A DNA stretch of 64,000 nucleotides from Streptomyces nigra (GCF_003074055.1 NZ_CP029043.1:3154501-3218500); one strand, 5' to 3'. Shown: positions 24,338 through 34,800, counted from the first letter of the stretch. A program made the numbers and translations. Notes: a model not told the origin generated them from the sequence alone.

Positions 24338-26323
24338 TCAGGCGGTGGCCACGGGCTGCTTCCCCGCGCCGCTGCCCTCGGAGGCGTCGACGGCTGAAGG
24401 CCCCTCCCCCGCCGTACGGCGCATGCCCTTGAGCAGGATGACGAGGCCGGTGGTGACGGCCGTACCGGCGGCGATGGCGAGCAGGTAGAGGAACGGCTTG
24501 CCGATCAGGAAGGTGACCCAGACGCCGCCGTGGGGTGCGCGCAGGGTGGAGCCGAAGCTCATGGTGAGGGCGCCGGTGACGGCGCCGCCGGCCATGGAGG
24601 CGGGGATGACGCGCAGTGGGTCGGCGGCGGCGAACGGGATGGCGCCTTCGCTGATGAAGGAGGCGCCGAGCACCCAGGCGGCTTTGCCGTTCTCGCGTTC
24701 GGTGGGGGTGAAGAGGGTGCGGCGGAGGGTGGTGGCGAGGGCCATGCCCAGGGGCGGGACCATGCCGGCGGCCATCACGGCGGCCATGATCTTCATGGCG
24801 GAGTCGCTGGGATCCTGTACGGCGATGCCGGCGGTGGCGAAGGCGTAGGCGACCTTGTTGACGGGGCCGCCGAGGTCGAAGCACATCATCAGGCCGAGGA
24901 GGATGCCGAGGAGGACGGCGTTGGAGCCGGACAGGTTGCCGAGCCAGTCCGTCATGGCCTTCTGTGCCTCGGCGATGGGCTTGCCGATGACGACGAGCAT
25001 CAGGAAGCCGACGACCATGGAGGACAGCAGCGGGATCACGACGACGGGCATGATGCCGCGCAGCACCGGGGGGATGTCGATGCGCTGGATGGCGAGGACG
25101 ACGCCGCCGGCGAGCAGGCCTGCGACGAGGCCGCCGAGGAATCCGGCGTTGATCGTGAAGGCGATCATGCCGCCGACGAAGCCGGGGACGAGTCCGGGCC
25201 GGTCGGCCATGCCGTAGGCGATGTAGCCGGCGAGGACGGGGATGAGGAAGCCGAAGGCGACGCCACCGATCTGGAAGAGCAGGGCGCCCCAGCTGTCGAT
25301 CTGGCCCCAGGCGAAGTGTTCGGTGACGGGCGGGGCCTCGTCGATCCGGTAGCCGCCGATGGCGAAGCCGAGGGCGATCAGCAGGCCTCCGGCGGCGACG
25401 AACGGGACCATGTAACTGACGCCGGACATCAGCCACTTGCGCAGGCGGGTGCCGTAGCCGTCGTCGGGTTCGCCGGCGCGTTCGACGGGGGTGCCGGGCC
25501 GCGCGGCCCGCGTGACCTCTCCCCGCGCGGCCTTCTCCCGCACCTCGGCGATGAGTTCGGCCGGCCGGTTGATGCCGGCTTTGACGCCGACGTCGACGGT
25601 GGGCTTGCCGGCGAACCGGTCCTTCTCGCGTACGGCGACGTCGTGGGCGAGGATCACGCCGTCGGCGGCGGCGATGACGGCGGGGTCGAGCCGGGTGAAG
25701 CCGGCGGAGCCCTGGGTCTCGACGACGAGTTCGACGCCCGCGTCCCGGCCGGCGTTCTCCAGGGACTCGGCGGCCATGTAGGTGTGGGCGATGCCGGTGG
25801 GGCAGGAGGTGACGGCGACGATACGGAAGGGACGCGGGGCGTCCGCAGTGGAACCCTCGGCGTCCCGGCCCTCCCCAGGTGCCTGCTCTCCCCCGATCAG
25901 CGCGGCTGCCGACTCCGCGTCGCGGGCGGCGCGCAGCGCGCCGGTGAAGGTGCTGTCCATGAGCTGCCGGGCCAGCGCCGACAGGATGGTGAGGTGGGCT
26001 TCGTCGGCTCCGGCGGGGGCGGCGATGAGGAAGATCAGGTCGGCGGGGCCGTCGGGGGCGCCGAAGTCGATGCCGTTCGTGCTGCGTCCGAAGGCGAGCG
26101 TCGGTTCGGTGACGTGGGCGCTGCGGCAGTGGGGGATGCCGATGCCGCCGTCGAGGCCGGTGGGCATCTGTGCCTCGCGGGCGGCGATGTCGGCGAGGAG
26201 GCCGTCCAGGTCGGTCACCCGGCCGAGGGCCACCATGCGCTCGGCGAGGGCGCGTGCCGCCGCCTCCTTGGTGTCGGCGGTCAGGTCGAGGTCGACCAGG
26301 TCCGCCGTGATCATGTCGCTCAT
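24338..26323 (-). CDS. fruA: PTS fructose transporter, fused IIA-IIB-IIC
   Basis: 661 residues, order IIA-IIB-IIC. The IIA phospho-histidine is His65 in GGIGIPHCRS and the IIB phospho-cysteine is Cys174 in TSCPTGIAHTYMAAESLE. From about residue 290 the IIC membrane domain begins (MSGVSYMVPFVAAGGLLIALGFAIGG) with eight or more helices. It takes up fructose and delivers fructose-1-phosphate. The ATG at 26323 has AAGGAG nine bases upstream. It is the last gene of fruR-fruK-fruA and lies 127 bases after fruK. Confidence 0.96.
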   Translation of the reverse strand: MSDMITADLVDLDLTADTKEAAARALAERMVALGRVTDLDGLLADIAAREAQMPTGLDGGIGIPHCRSAHVTEPTLAFGRSTNGIDFGAPDGPADLIFLIAAPAGADEAHLTILSALARQLMDSTFTGALRAARDAESAAALIGGEQAPGEGRDAEGSTADAPRPFRIVAVTSCPTGIAHTYMAAESLENAGRDAGVELVVETQGSAGFTRLDPAVIAAADGVILAHDVAVREKDRFAGKPTVDVGVKAGINRPAELIAEVREKAARGEVTRAARPGTPVERAGEPDDGYGTRLRKWLMSGVSYMVPFVAAGGLLIALGFAIGGYRIDEAPPVTEHFAWGQIDSWGALLFQIGGVAFGFLIPVLAGYIAYGMADRPGLVPGFVGGMIAFTINAGFLGGLVAGLLAGGVVLAIQRIDIPPVLRGIMPVVVIPLLSSMVVGFLMLVVIGKPIAEAQKAMTDWLGNLSGSNAVLLGILLGLMMCFDLGGPVNKVAYAFATAGIAVQDPSDSAMKIMAAVMAAGMVPPLGMALATTLRRTLFTPTERENGKAAWVLGASFISEGAIPFAAADPLRVIPASMAGGAVTGALTMSFGSTLRAPHGGVWVTFLIGKPFLYLLAIAAGTAVTTGLVILLKGMRRTAGEGPSAVDASEGSGAGKQPVATA

Positions 26324-26450
26324 CGCGGGCTCCTTCGCACGCGTATCGCCCCGGGGATCCGGTGGGCGAGAAGGGGGACGGGGCTGGGGACGGAGTGAAG
26401 GACGGGGAGACAGGCGCATCCGGCGCCTCCACCACGCCCCGCGGCGCCGC

Positions 26451-27398
26451 TCATACGGCGGGCTCGCCGAGGACGCGGTCCACGGGGATGTCGGCGGTGA
26501 CGGTGACGGCGGTCGGGTCGAGGTCGGCGGGGGTGGGCATCACGCTGCCGGGGAGCCGTACGGCGGCGGCGCCGTGGGCGACGGCGGAGGCGAGGGCGCC
26601 GGGGCCGTGGCCGCCGGCGATGAGGAATCCGGCGAGGGAGGCGTCGCCGGCGCCGACGTTGCTGCGGACGGTGTCGACGTGGGCGCTGCCGTACCAGGTG
26701 CCGGCGTCGTCGACGAGGAGTTGCCCGTCGGCGCCGAGGCTGGCGAGTACGGCGCGCGCGCCGAGCGCGCGCAACTGCTCGGCGGCCTTGAGCGCGTCCC
26801 CGACCGTGGCGAGCGGGCGCCCGACGGCCTGGGCGAGTTCCTCGGCGTTGGGTTTCACGACGTCGGGCCGGGCGCGTACGGCTTCGAGCAGGGCGGGTCC
26901 GGAGGTGTCGAGGGCGATCCGGGTGCCGTCGGCGTGGGCCCGGGTGACGACGTCGGCGTACCAGGTGGCGGCGAGTCCGCGGGGGAGGCTTCCGCAGCAG
27001 GCGATCCAGTCGGCGGTGCGGGACTGGGTGCGTACGGCGTCGAGGAGGTGGGCGCGTTCGGCGGCGGTGAGTTCGGGGCCGGGGGCGTTGATCTTGGTGA
27101 GGATGCCGTCGGTCTCGGCGAGGGCGATGTTGGAGCGGGTGGCTCCGGTGACGGGGACGGGGGCGACCTCGATGCCCTGGGCGTGGAGGAGGTCGGCGAC
27201 GAGGGCGCCGGGGGCGCCGCCGAGGGGCAGTACGGCGACGGTGCGGCGGCCGGCGGCGGCGACGGCGCGGGAGACGTTGACGCCTTTGCCGCCGGGGTCC
27301 ATGCGTTCGCCGGTGGCGCGGATGACCTCGCCGCGGTGGAGTGCGGGGACCTCGTAGGTGCGGTCGAGGGAGGGGTTGGGGGTGACGGTGAGGATCAT
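26451..27398 (-). CDS. fruK: 1-phosphofructokinase
   Basis: 315 residues of the PfkB/ribokinase superfamily. Marks: ILTVTPNPSLDRTYEV at the start, GGKGVNVSRAVAAAGR, and the C-terminal anion-hole motif VGAGDASLAGFLIAGG with the catalytic Asp. It phosphorylates fructose-1-phosphate from FruA to fructose-1,6-bisphosphate. It sits between fruR and fruA, 34 bases after fruR on the same strand. Confidence 0.95.
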   Translation of the reverse strand: MILTVTPNPSLDRTYEVPALHRGEVIRATGERMDPGGKGVNVSRAVAAAGRRTVAVLPLGGAPGALVADLLHAQGIEVAPVPVTGATRSNIALAETDGILTKINAPGPELTAAERAHLLDAVRTQSRTADWIACCGSLPRGLAATWYADVVTRAHADGTRIALDTSGPALLEAVRARPDVVKPNAEELAQAVGRPLATVGDALKAAEQLRALGARAVLASLGADGQLLVDDAGTWYGSAHVDTVRSNVGAGDASLAGFLIAGGHGPGALASAVAHGAAAVRLPGSVMPTPADLDPTAVTVTADIPVDRVLGEPAV

Positions 27399-27432
27399 GC
27401 GCTCGTTTCCAGGCCCTGGTGGGGGGACGTTC

Positions 27433-28194
27433 TCAGACTCGCTGTACTTCGGTGCCGTCGTGTTCGAGGGCCGTGGCGGTGTCGGGGGCGAGGCCGGTGT
27501 CGGTGATGAGCAGGTCGACGTCGGTGAGGTCGCCGAAGCGGGCGAAGTGTTCCTGGCCGTGCTTGCCGGAGTCGGCGAGGAGGACGACGCGGCGGGCGGC
27601 GGCGACGGCGGCGCGTTTGACGGCGGCTTCGGCGAGGTCGGGGGTGGTCAGCCCGTGTTCGGCGGAGAAGCCGTTGGCGGCGACGAAGAGCACGTCGGCG
27701 CGGATCTCGGCGTAGGCGCGCAGGGCCCAGGCGTCGACGGCGGCGCGGGTGCGGTGGCGTACGCGGCCGCCGACGAGGTGCAGCTGGATGCCGGGGTGGT
27801 CGGCGAGACGGGCGGCGGTGGGCAGGCTGTGGGTGACGACGGTGAGGGAGGCTTCCAGCGGGAGTGCGGCGGCGAGGCGGGCGACGGTGGTGCCGGCGTC
27901 GAGGATGACGGTGCCGTCGGTGGGGAGTTCGGCGAGGGCCGCCTTCGCGATCCTGTCCTTCTCGTCGGCGGCGGTGGATTCGCGTTCGCTGAGGTCCGGT
28001 TCGAAGTCGAGGCGTCCGGCGGGGATGGCGCCGCCGTGCACGCGCCGTACGAGCCCGGCCCGGTCGAGCGCCTTGAGGTCCCGCCGGATGGTCTCGGCGG
28101 TCACCTGGAACTCCTCGGCCAGCGACAGCACGTCCACCCGCCCACCGTCCCGGGCGAGCCGGAGGATCGCCTGCTGCCGCTCCGGTGCGTACAT
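27433..28194 (-). CDS. fruR: DeoR family repressor of the fru operon
   Basis: 253 residues. An N-terminal DeoR helix-turn-helix (ERQQAILRLARDGGRVDVLSLAEEFQVTAETIRRDLKALDRAGLVRRVHGG) precedes the sugar-phosphate-binding DeoRC domain (ILDAGTTVARLAAALP). It most likely senses fructose-1-phosphate and autoregulates the operon. The ATG at 28194 lies in GGAGAACGGGC context. Upstream, reading toward fruR, TTACTTCTC and TTACTCTC occur as near direct repeats (28215-28275), a plausible operator pair. Confidence 0.92.
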   Translation of the reverse strand: MYAPERQQAILRLARDGGRVDVLSLAEEFQVTAETIRRDLKALDRAGLVRRVHGGAIPAGRLDFEPDLSERESTAADEKDRIAKAALAELPTDGTVILDAGTTVARLAAALPLEASLTVVTHSLPTAARLADHPGIQLHLVGGRVRHRTRAAVDAWALRAYAEIRADVLFVAANGFSAEHGLTTPDLAEAAVKRAAVAAARRVVLLADSGKHGQEHFARFGDLTDVDLLITDTGLAPDTATALEHDGTEVQRV

Positions 28195-28346
28195 GCCCGT
28201 TCTCCTTCGCGCTGTGCCCGAGCTTGTGGCTTCGAAGGGAGAGTAAGCCTGACTGAGCGAGAAGTAAACACATTCAGGCACCGCACGGACATGAACGGGC
28301 ACCGTGTAACCCCCGAGGCCGCTTGGCGCGAGAACGTGACGAAGCG

Positions 28347-28375
28347 CTGACCCGGCGTCACTGCGTCCGTATCCT
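28347..28375 (+). promoter_or_regulatory. Candidate promoter of the TIR/VMAP/AAA/NB-ARC gene group
   Basis: CTGACC (28347-28352), 17 bases, TATCCT (28370-28375): one mismatch to the usual TTGAC(A/C) -35 with a fair -10. A 6-bp inverted repeat GTGACG/CGTCAC (28336-28361) overlaps the -35. Confidence 0.45.
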
Positions 28376-28405
28376 GGACGTGGGACACAGCTTTCGGGGG
28401 GTGTT

Positions 28406-29260
28406 GTGGACACGGACGACTCGCGCCACCGCACGGGGGTGGACCACGACTGGCAGCGGGAGCTCGTGGAGGCACTGCTCGACTCGCCGACCCTCCAGGA
28501 CCGCTCGGCGCGCGCCATGCTGGAGGAGCTGATCGGGGAGGAACTGGGCCGGCGGCTTCACCTGCGCGAACACCCCACCCGTCACTTGCAGTTCCTGGAG
28601 CTGGTGCGGGCCTGCGAGGCGGCGGACGGCGGACTGCCCGCGCTCGCGCAGGTCGTGTCGCTGCTGGAGGGGCACAGCCGCACCTCGGACAGGGTCAGCG
28701 CCCTGGTCCACGGGCGCGTCGCGGAGACGGCCGGTCCACCCCCGGCGCCTCAGCCCGCGCCACTCGGTTCCTTACCGCCCTCGCGGTCCCCGCACTCCTC
28801 CCCCGCCGCTCAGGACGGCGCCTTGGACTTCTTCGTCTCCTACACCGCCGTGGATCGCGCCTGGGCGGCCTGGATCGCCTGGCAGTTGGAGGACGCGGGG
28901 CACGGTGTCCTCGTGGAGGAGTGGGACTTCGTGCCGGGCACTCAGTGGCCGGTCGGCATGGAGAGGGGCGTGACGCAGTGCGCGCGCACGATCGCGGTGC
29001 TCTCCCCGGACTATCTCCGCTCGGTCTACGGCCGCCAGGAGTGGCAGGCCGTGCAGGCCGCGGACCCCACGGGTCTGGCCCGCAGACTGGTCCCGGTGAT
29101 GGTGGCGCGCTGCAGACCGGAGGGGCTGCTGGCGTCGGTCGTCCACATCGACCTGGTGGGCCTTCCGATGGAGCGGGCGCGGGAGCGGCTGCTCGACGGG
29201 GTCGGTGCCGCCCGCGCCGGCCGCGCGAAGCCGGCCTTGCCGCCCCGGTTCCCCGGCTGA
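28406..29260 (+). CDS. TIR-domain protein with N-terminal effector-associated domain (FxsC-like)
   Basis: 284 residues. Residues 15-95 form a helical adaptor (LLDSPTLQDRSARAMLEELI ... LQFLELVRACEAADGGLPAL) of the effector-associated-domain (EAD2-like) type. A Pro/Ser linker covers 108-135. A TIR domain starts at about 140 (DFFVSYTAVDRAWAAWIAW) with the EEWDFVPGTQW loop and SPDYLRSVYGRQEW; Glu212 aligns with the catalytic Glu of NAD-cleaving TIRs. It probably acts as a NADase or signalling effector when recruited through its adaptor. GTG start after a G-rich site. It is first of four same-strand genes; the VMAP gene starts 12 bases after its stop. Confidence 0.82.
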   Translation: MDTDDSRHRTGVDHDWQRELVEALLDSPTLQDRSARAMLEELIGEELGRRLHLREHPTRHLQFLELVRACEAADGGLPALAQVVSLLEGHSRTSDRVSALVHGRVAETAGPPPAPQPAPLGSLPPSRSPHSSPAAQDGALDFFVSYTAVDRAWAAWIAWQLEDAGHGVLVEEWDFVPGTQWPVGMERGVTQCARTIAVLSPDYLRSVYGRQEWQAVQAADPTGLARRLVPVMVARCRPEGLLASVVHIDLVGLPMERARERLLDGVGAARAGRAKPALPPRFPG

Positions 29261-29271
29261 GTGGGGCGCCG

Positions 29272-30795
29272 TTGACCTGGGAGGGCGGCGGGGGCCGCGG
29301 CCGTTCGGCATCGCGGATACGCGAGCGGATCGAGGAGGAGGGGCAGAACGCGCTGCTCTCGGTCGGCGCGCTGCGGGACCGGTCCGCGCGGGCCCTGCTC
29401 GCGGAGATGGTCGGCGAGTCCCTCGACCGCCGGGTCGACCTGCGTGAACAGGCCACGGTGCCGATGCAGTTGCTCGAACTGGTCCGCTTCTGCGCCCGGT
29501 GCCCGGACGGGTTGTCGGCCCTGGCCCGCAAACTGCCGATGCTGGAGCCCGGCTGCCCGCAGGCCGTGCTGGTGCGGCGGCTCGCGGACGAGTGGACGGC
29601 CGTCGACTCGCTCGACGGCCTCCCCGAGATCACCGACTCGTGGGACTTCCTCACCGGCACTCTCGGAATGCTGACGATGTCGCACGAGATGCGGACGGCC
29701 TTGGTGCGGGCGGCCACCCACGCCCGGGTGGCGGCGCCACCGACCCATGCGGAGAACCCGTGGCACGACTTCCTGCACATGGCCGGTCAGGGTGCACCGC
29801 GGGACGGTCTGCCGCCGTGGATGCTCTATCTGGACCGCAGCACCGACTCGATGAACCACCTCCTCGCCGGGGAGGTTCTGGCCCGCAACCGGAAGTGGGC
29901 GCTGCGCTGCGGTCTCGCGCAGCTCCTCGACATGGAGCGCACGCAACGGCTGCGGTCGCCGACCGCTCCGGTGCGGCCGCATCAGGAGTTCCTGGCCATC
30001 CACATCACGCCCGATCCGCTGGACAGCGATTCCTACACGGTGTCCCACTCCTTCATGTCGACGGCGCGTGGGCCGCATTGGGAGCAGGGGGACGCGTTGC
30101 CGCAGGTGCCGAGGGACGGGCTGGAGGAGGCGGTGAGCGGGATCGTCCGCTCGGTCGAGGGGGCCGCCGGTGACCGGCCCGCCGATCTGTGGCTGGAGTT
30201 CGTCCTGCCGTTCGAGCTGCTCAATCTGCCCGTCGACTGGTGGCCGCGGGACACGACGGAGAGCCCGCATGTGCCGTTGGCGGTGGACTATCCGGTGGTG
30301 ATCCGCAGCCTGGACCGGCTGCAGAACAGTGCCTGGCACCGGTTCTGGCGCCACCGCTGGCTGCAGCTGTCGCTGGGTGAGCCGCCCGCGCAGTCCCTGT
30401 ACGTCCATGCGGTCGGCGGCGACGGCGGTCATCTGCGCGGTCTGGAGGCCCGCCTCGGCGACAACCAGCAGGTGGTGGCGACCGTCCTGAGCGAGCCGCC
30501 GCTGCCCGGGCAGAACCATGGCCGGCGCGAGTTGGAGGCGGCGCTGCGCAGCGGGCTGCCGGTGGTGATCTGGCACCGCACGGACCGTTCGACGCAGGAG
30601 TTCCTGGACGTCGTACGGACGTTGCTCGCCGAGGGCTGGCAGCAGCTCCCGGCGAAGGTCGCCGCATATCGGCGGCAGGCCGCGATCCATGACGGCGACG
30701 GCCGCGACGGGCACCATCCGGGCCGTCATCTCACGCTGCTGTGGGACGACCCGGACCGCAAACCGGTCGTGCCGGACGGGCGGGGATGGCCATGA
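29272..30795 (+). CDS. EAD-VMAP protein (vWA-MoxR associated protein)
   Basis: About 507 residues. Residues 25-100 repeat the adaptor of the preceding gene (SVGALRDRSARALLAEMVGE ... MQLLELVRFCARCPDGLSAL). A middle region of unknown fold follows. The C-terminal VMAP-C domain starts near residue 240 (EFLAIHITPDPLDSD), with LWLEFVLPFELLNLPVDWW as its clearest signature. VMAP proteins are the third component of MoxR-vWA-VMAP systems; their biochemical role is not established. Start TTG at 29272 is the first in-frame start after the TIR stop; no good ribosome site is seen and the exact start is uncertain. Confidence 0.78.
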   Translation: MTWEGGGGRGRSASRIRERIEEEGQNALLSVGALRDRSARALLAEMVGESLDRRVDLREQATVPMQLLELVRFCARCPDGLSALARKLPMLEPGCPQAVLVRRLADEWTAVDSLDGLPEITDSWDFLTGTLGMLTMSHEMRTALVRAATHARVAAPPTHAENPWHDFLHMAGQGAPRDGLPPWMLYLDRSTDSMNHLLAGEVLARNRKWALRCGLAQLLDMERTQRLRSPTAPVRPHQEFLAIHITPDPLDSDSYTVSHSFMSTARGPHWEQGDALPQVPRDGLEEAVSGIVRSVEGAAGDRPADLWLEFVLPFELLNLPVDWWPRDTTESPHVPLAVDYPVVIRSLDRLQNSAWHRFWRHRWLQLSLGEPPAQSLYVHAVGGDGGHLRGLEARLGDNQQVVATVLSEPPLPGQNHGRRELEAALRSGLPVVIWHRTDRSTQEFLDVVRTLLAEGWQQLPAKVAAYRRQAAIHDGDGRDGHHPGRHLTLLWDDPDRKPVVPDGRGWP

Positions 30796-30899
30796 GACGG
30801 GGACCGTGACCAGGGTCGGCCCCTGACGCACAGCCGTCTTCCCAGTACCTCGCGCGTCGCCCCCGTCCCCGACCAGTGCCAGCCGGAGGAACACTCGCC

Positions 30900-31847
30900 A
30901 TGCCGCCGACCGAAGAGCCCCCGCACGAGCAGGCCACCTGGGGTGTCTACCGGGGCACCGGCCACCCGGGTCCCGGTAGCGAGCCCTGGCCGGATCCGCC
31001 CGGCCGGCGCAGCTTCGGCGGCGGTCCGCTGCTCCCCGCGCCTCCGGACGATCCGTACGCCGCCCTGCTGCTCGGCGAGGGCACGGCCCCGCTGCCGTTC
31101 GCGCCGGACGAGGTGGACCGGGTCAACGCGGCGCTGTGTCTGCGCCGCCCGCTGCTGGTCAGCGGCGAACCCGGCACCGGCAAGGCGTCCCTGGCCCACC
31201 GCATCGGCCGTGAGCTGGCGCTCGGGCGTGTCCTGCACTGGCGAATCACCAGCCTGAGCACGCTGCGGGAGGGGCTGTTCGCCGGTGAGGGCCGGCTCGG
31301 TCCGCTGGGCACCGCGCTTCTGCCGTACCGCAGGCCCCGGGTTCTGCTGATCGACCGGCTGGACCGGGCCGAGATCTCCCTGCCGGAGGATCTGTGCACG
31401 GTGCTGGCCGCCGGTGGGTTCGACCTGCCCGCCGGTGCCGGCCGGGTCGCCACGGACGATGATCCGGACGCGGTGGTGACGGTGCCCGGCGGTGTGGTGC
31501 GCTGCCACGCCTTCCCCGTCGTGGTGATCACGACCACGGGCGAGCGGGACATGCCCTTCGACCTCGTACGGCGGTGTGTGGTGCTGCGGACGCGCCGGCC
31601 CGACGTGGACACGCTGCGGGCGGTGGCCGCGCGCCACTATCCGCCGGGCCGCCCCGGCACTCCGGCACCGGACGTCGTGGACGCCTTCCTGGAACGGGCA
31701 AAGCGCGCCGAAGGGCCGGTCGTGGAGCGGCTGCTGGACTCGCTGCATCTGGCCGCGAACGGTGTCCTGAGCGCCGTCGCCGATGAACGCGGCTGGCAGC
31801 CGGCGGTGGACGCCCTGTGGGCGTGGACGGCCCCGGAGGAGCCGTGA
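30900..31847 (+). CDS. MoxR-type AAA ATPase with altered Walker B
   Basis: 315 residues. After a Pro-rich N-terminus, Walker A is SGEPGTGKASL (Lys95). Walker B reads VLLIDRLDRAE: Asp152 is kept but the catalytic Glu is Arg153. The following ISLPEDLCTVLAAGGFDLP and a later TTTGERDMPFDLVRRC (sensor/arginine finger region) match MoxR-type AAA ATPases that work on vWA partners. ATG at 30900 follows GGAGGA by nine bases. Its TGA overlaps the GTG of the next gene (GTGA), so the two products are translationally coupled. The Walker B change predicts weak or absent ATP hydrolysis. Confidence 0.85.
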   Translation: MPPTEEPPHEQATWGVYRGTGHPGPGSEPWPDPPGRRSFGGGPLLPAPPDDPYAALLLGEGTAPLPFAPDEVDRVNAALCLRRPLLVSGEPGTGKASLAHRIGRELALGRVLHWRITSLSTLREGLFAGEGRLGPLGTALLPYRRPRVLLIDRLDRAEISLPEDLCTVLAAGGFDLPAGAGRVATDDDPDAVVTVPGGVVRCHAFPVVVITTTGERDMPFDLVRRCVVLRTRRPDVDTLRAVAARHYPPGRPGTPAPDVVDAFLERAKRAEGPVVERLLDSLHLAANGVLSAVADERGWQPAVDALWAWTAPEEP

Positions 31848-34800
31848 CCACCGGCTTCTGGCCGGAGCTCCCGCCGGGGCTGCCCGGTGCGCTGCGCCGC
31901 GCCGGACGGGGCCTGGGCCGGGCCGGGCCGGGCGGCGGGCGGGGGCGGCCCTGGGACGTGGCCGTCGTCGTGGACGGCGGGCCCACCATGGAGGTGTGGG
32001 AGGAGACGGCGCGGGCCTTCGTCCGGGCGCTGCGCCGTACCGGTGTCTACGGCCGTGTCACGACCCATCGGCTGCCGTACGGCCGCAGCACCGACCCGGC
32101 CGGTCTGGCCCGGCGGGGCGCGGACCGCCGGCTGACGCTGCTGCTCACCGACGGGGCCGGTGCCCGCTGGCGCACGCACACCGTGGAGCCGTTGCTGCGC
32201 CGGTGGGGGCAGGCCGGGCCCGTCGCCGTGATCCATGTGCTGCCGCACGCGGTGTGGCCCGCGACGGCGTTGCGCGGCTGGCAGGTGCTGCTGCGTGCGC
32301 CGTCCTCCGGCGCCTCCAACCACCGGCTGCGCTGGCGGGCGCGCGGCCTCGGCCCCGACGGGGACGGCCGGCCCCCCGGCCACGGCCCGGACGTGCCGAT
32401 CCCGGTGCTGGAGCTGTCGCCGCGCTGGCTGGACGCCTGGTCGGCGCTGCTGCGTGCGGGACCGCCCGCCTGGCTGCCGCTGACGGTGATGTTCCCGCGC
32501 GCCGGACTGCCGGAGCGCACGGGGGATGTGGGGCCGCCGGCCGATCCGGGCGGCCGGGTGGCGCATTTCCGTTCCACGGTCACCCGGGACGTCTTCACGC
32601 TGGCCACGCTGCTCGCCGCCGTCCCGCTTGAGCCGCCGCTGATCCGCCAGGTGCTCGACCGGTTGCTGCCCGACGGTTCCCTGGCCGACTTCGCCCAGTT
32701 GCTGACCCATGGCCTGGCCCGGCCCGCGCCCGACGGCCGGGGCTACGCGTTCGAGCCGGGTGTGCGGGAGGAACTGCTCGCTGCCGGACGCCGACCCGAT
32801 CTCGTACGAGTGGTCGAGCTGGTGGGGGATCGTCGGGGAGGCGACGGGGAACACTTGTGGCGACTGCCCCGGCTGCTGAGTGGGGCCGTCGTGTCCCGGC
32901 TTCCCGAAGTGAACGAGGAGTCAGGGCCGTGGCTCCGGGCGGAGAGCGCTGTGCTCCACGCCCTGTCCGGCCCCTTCCTGAAACCGGCACGACAGGTGGA
33001 CGCCGCACTCGCCGCCCACGTCGAGCAGCACCACGCACCATCCGAGGGCACCATCGCACCCCGCACACCCAGCCAAGCCGTCGCCCACCCCCCGGGCGAC
33101 GCCGACCGCCCGACGCATCAGGGGAACAGGAGGCCGGCGATGCCGCAGCAGCCCCCGGGCACCGTGGGAAACGATCGCACCAGGAACACCCCCACGGTGT
33201 GGGGAAACATCCCGCCCAGGAACCCGAACTTCACCGGCCGTGAGGAGCTCCTCGACCAGTTGCACCGGCGACTGCTGGTCGAGAAGGCCACCGCGGTCCT
33301 GCCACACGCCCTGCACGGCATGGGTGGAGTCGGCAAGAGCCTGCTCGCCGTGGAGTATCTGTACCGCAAGATGACCGAGTACGACGTCGTCTGGTGGATC
33401 TCCGCGGAACGCACCGCGCAGATCTCCCTGTCCCTGGTGGAGCTGGCCCCGCGCCTCGGGCTCACCCCGGGAAGCGACGCGTCCTCCACGGTCGCCGCCG
33501 TCCTCGAGGCACTGCGCATCGGCAAGCCGTACTCGAACTGGCTGCTCGTCTTCGACAACGCCGAAAGCCCGGAGGCGGTCCAGCAGTTCTTCCCGGCGGG
33601 CGGGCCCGGGAACATCCTCATCACCTCCCGCAACCCTCAATGGGCTTCGATCGCACGCCCGTTGGAGGTCGACGTGTTCCTGCGCGAGGAGAGCAAGCAA
33701 CTGCTGCGCCTGCGCGGACCGGAGATCAGCGACGAGGACGCCGACCGGCTCGCCGAGGCGCTCGGCGACCTGCCGCTGGCCATCGAGCAGGCGGCGGCCT
33801 GGCACGCCGAGACCGGCATGCTCGTCGACGAATACCTACGCCTGCTCGACGAGAAACGCGTCGACCTGCTCCGCGGCACGGCCCCGCTGGACAACCAGCA
33901 CCCGGTGATCGCCGCCTGGAACATCTCCCTGGACCAGCTGGAGACGAAGAACCCGGCCGCCTACCAGCTGCTGCAGGTCTGTTCGTTCTACGCGCCGGAG
34001 CCCATCGCGCGGACCCTGTTCGCCCGTATGCCCCGCGGCTCCATAGCCCCCGAGCTGGACGCGGCGCTGGAGGACCCGATCCGGCTCGGCCAGGTCATCC
34101 GCGAGATCGGCCGCTACTCACTGGCCCGTTTCAACCACCGCAACAACTCCCTCCAGATGCACCGGCTGGTCCAGGCGGCGCTGCTGTACCGGATGACCGA
34201 GGAGGACCGCGCCACGATGCGGCGCGGCGCCCATCTGCTGCTGGCGGCGAACGACCCCAACGACCCGAACGACATCAACCGCTGGGACCGGTACGGCTCG
34301 CTGTATCCGCACGTGGTGGTGTCGGAGGCCGTGCGGTCGCAGGAGAACTGGGTGCGCAACCTCGTCGTCAACGAGGTGATCTATCTGCTGCGCTGGGGCG
34401 ACTACACCTCCGGCCGGGAACTCGCCCGCACCGCGTACGAGATGTGGTCCGAGACGCTGGGACGCGATCATCCGCAGACCCTGCAGGTCGCCCGCTGGCT
34501 GGGCTTCCTGCTGTTCACGATGGGTGCCTATCAGGAGGCGGCCGACCTGAACGCCTCCGTCCTGGACGCCTACCGGCGCACCATGGGCCACGACGCGCAG
34601 GACACCATCGACGCGCTCGGCAACGTCGCCATCGACCACCGGGTGCGCGGTGACTTCGCCGAGTCCCTGACGCTGACGGAGTCCGTGCACCAGCAGTATC
34701 TGCGCATGCTCGGGCCCGACGACCCGGAGACCCTGCGCGCCGCACACAACCTGGGCGTGAGCCTGCGTCTCGCCGGTGACTTCGCCCGGGCCCGGGACGT

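Noticed and set aside
24530..26398. Long plus-strand frame opposite fruA
   Set aside because: Extremely Gly/Asp/Val-rich shadow with no recognisable domain, while fruA is unambiguous.
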